Positions 62,501 to 64,000 of a DNA stretch of 64,000 nt are shown piece by piece. Positions within the stretch are counted from its first letter, which is position 1, and each line of letters opens with the position of its first letter. The position numbers and the translations under genes were made by a program. The notes under the pieces were generated by a model. That model worked only from the letters and a program-made list of their open reading frames with translations, ran no database searches and had not been told where the DNA came from. The DNA lies in assembly GCA_035079385.1 (NCBI GenBank), contig JAVHKY010000026.1:4366501-4430500 (forward strand). Reading direction: 5' to 3'. Source of the stretch: Aspidiotus rigidus (taxonomy: Eukaryota > Arthropoda > Insecta > Hemiptera > Diaspididae).

Positions 62501-63969
62501 CATAACACCTGGTTCCAGGAAAATAGACATGAAAATTTCGGAGATGAGAGAGCCTAAAGGTGATCCAAACTTCATCAGGAAACTCGAAAAATTTTCCTTC
62601 AAATTTACAGTAGTTGGAGGACCAGCAAATATTCAGAAGGTCGAAAAATTCATGAAGCTCATTGTGAGGGATGTTGACTTTAACGAGTAGCTCACCCATA
62701 CGCTGGATAGTAGCAGCCTTAGGAATATTCGGGAAGAAACCAACAACAACAAACGAGCAGATGGTCGTTCCCCGGGGAAGACTTACACCCTTCAGGACGT
62801 CAGTTAAGGAGGTCGAATTCAAGACCGAATAAGAGGATTCAAAATCTGCACCAACGGTCCAGGACTCCAGGAATTTGGCATGGAGGTAGGTAGGTGAGGA
62901 GATGGAAGAAACAAAGGGTCGCATCGGGGTATTGTTCTTATGCACTTTGGGCAGCCCGTAGAAGAGGGGGGGGGTGTAGAGTTAGGAACAAGGAGCGTTT
63001 TTTTTCAAAGCAGGAGTTTTGATCATAGCCTCACTCCTGTTGATGACACTCCTAAATTCTTTAACGTGCTTAGGGAAGCTGAAATCCTCTTTCTCTTTAG
63101 CACCACACTGCTGTTGGGAGAATAGGCGAATTTCTTCATCACCACAACAGCATTGCCCTTGTCAGCCTTAGTGACGATTAAATCTATCTCTTCAGTCTTC
63201 CTCTTTAAACCTTGAATCACTGCTCCCAATTTATCACTCATGCGAGGGAGGGGGTTATTGCGGACTAATTCGGCAAAAACTTTCTGGGTATTGAAACCAG
63301 GACAAATTTTAACAGCAAGATCCGCAACAACATTCGCCAAGGTTTCATCTTTCTTGAGGGGAGGTAAACTGAATTTCAAACCTTTCTCAAGGAGGACTGT
63401 TTCGTCACTATTAAACATCACCTGACTATTATTTATGAGGGGGGATGGAATTTATGGGTGACCACACCGTCACTCACCCCTTCCTCAACCACATTATCAT
63501 TGACCTTCATCAGGGAGGACAACTTCCTATTTTTCTTCTCCTTCAAGTTCACCTCAAACTTCCGACACTTTTCATTGACGTCTAGCATAAAATAATCAAA
63601 CTCAAGGGGGAGGAGCATACCGGAGAGTCTCGAATGGACCATAAGGTTTATTCTAGTCGTAATATTGTATTCACCATGCCATCTTCGCAACTCTGTTCTT
63701 ATCCACTTCTCCCTCAAATAATTTTCCAGTTTCTTAGTCGTAATCTTACAATCGGAATAAAACTGGAATTTAACGAACTTAGGCTTCAAGTGCAACACTA
63801 AACACCGACAAAGAAACCAAATATGAGACGAAAACGAAGCGCGTTGCTTCCGAAATTTCAGAAAAAGGAACTGTAAATACGCCGCAGAAGCGTTCTCAAT
63901 TAAACGAATACGTTCCTCAAGGTTACGGCTATCCATAATAAACGCGAAAGTACGAATACTCCAAAGGGA
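59561..63969 (-). mobile_element. Penelope-like element (outer copy) with 70-bp terminal direct repeats
   Basis: Direct repeats at 59561-59630 and 63900-63969 differ at three positions (TTAAACGAATACGTTCC ... ACTCCAAAGGGA) and encode the N terminus (LEERIRLI), like the pLTRs of Penelope elements. On the minus strand: N-terminal domain 63936-63433, then a block with TKADKGNAVVVM (63421-63023), RT blocks with MRPFVSSISSPTY and WHRYVDDILCTW (62945-62224), then after a second inserted element PLSQSDFKKKLLTIKHLARVNG (60424) and a GIY-YIG endonuclease (SGVYKLECGDCGGFYI, then VAEHLKPW...LINSGHSF). Frameshifts in RT and in the GIY-YIG core mean it is dead. Confidence 0.85.
60425..62222 (-). mobile_element. 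Second Penelope-like element inserted in the first, 5'-truncated
   Basis: A single open frame of 518 codons (62218-60662, minus) with RT motifs KLKGLVKLHK, SFDVTNMFGTIP, GLAMGSPLSPILAEIFM and WARYVDDIVIVW (YVDD catalytic box intact), connector KLAAIQNYCYRAISIL, and a C-terminal GIY-YIG endonuclease (SGVYKLSCEQCEGIYIGETG, then RRKEH). About the first third of a full Penelope-like protein is missing, consistent with 5' truncation on insertion. The absence of stops indicates recent insertion. It divides the outer element between its HKMASFHG and RIPLSQSDF segments. The 3' UTR (60425-60661) has several repeats of the ATTGGCT/GATTGGTT type. Confidence 0.88.
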
Positions 63970-64000
63970 ATAGGGATCCCCATTGGATCACCTTTAGGCT
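63970..64000 (+). mobile_element. Start of an inverted Penelope-like copy at the window edge
   Basis: Immediately after the 63900-63969 direct repeat the plus strand reads a Penelope RT motif (IGIPIGSPLG), matching in reverse the outer copy near 62549-62573 (GAGCCTAAAGGTGATCCAA). So a further copy lies head to head beyond the window. Confidence 0.55.

Overview
The window is nuclear DNA from an arthropod, most probably an insect. It holds AT-rich, intron-bearing genes with clear animal orthologues, short introns (mostly 60-120 bp), canonical GT-AG junctions, and abundant LINE, Penelope-like, MITE and minisatellite DNA. A decayed AAA-ATPase/nuclease gene of bacterial type recalls the bacterial AAA-ATPase genes I remember being reported from mealybugs, so a scale insect or other sap-feeding hemipteran is a reasonable guess, not a demonstration.

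Layout. 0.1-1.4 kb: a six-exon minus-strand gene of 255 codons, possibly augmin subunit 7. 1.4-5.0 kb: repeat-rich intergenic DNA. 5.1-7.2 kb: a bacterial-type AAA-ATPase/PD-(D/E)XK pseudogene interrupted by two snap-back inverted duplications. 7.2-9.7 kb: low-complexity DNA with a tRNA-like SINE remnant. 9.7-10.9 kb: a four-exon minus-strand gene of an uncharacterised, probably transposon-related family. 12.1-30.4 kb is the gene-dense core: mago nashi (-), cyclin H (-), MROH1 (+, 29 exons), a ZAD/C2H2 zinc-finger gene (-) and CWC15 (+). 31.7-35.4 kb: Acinus (-, 13 coding exons). 36.4-46.5 kb: the BAF-complex subunit d4/DPF (+), which carries two duplicated, frame-enforced mutually exclusive exons at the N-terminal side of its C2H2 finger. 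Beyond 47 kb no host gene is visible. That part holds a decayed R1-like LINE (-), an RNase H-bearing LINE (+) split by a 1.85-kb palindromic minisatellite-carrying insertion, a gene-free block at 56-59.5 kb, and a Penelope-like element (-) with 70-bp terminal direct repeats that is interrupted by a second Penelope-like copy.

How the genes relate. Mago (exon junction complex), Acinus (ASAP complex on the EJC) and CWC15 (spliceosome) are all mRNA-splicing factors lying within about 23 kb. Cyclin H (CAK/TFIIH) and d4 act in transcription and chromatin. Three pairs are head to head with short shared upstream regions: CycH/MROH1, ZAD-ZnF/CWC15 and Acinus/d4. No operon-like logic is implied.

Exon boundaries were deduced by eye from splice-site consensus and reading-frame continuity. 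Every joined coding length reported for the named genes is a multiple of three, but no transcript data were available.
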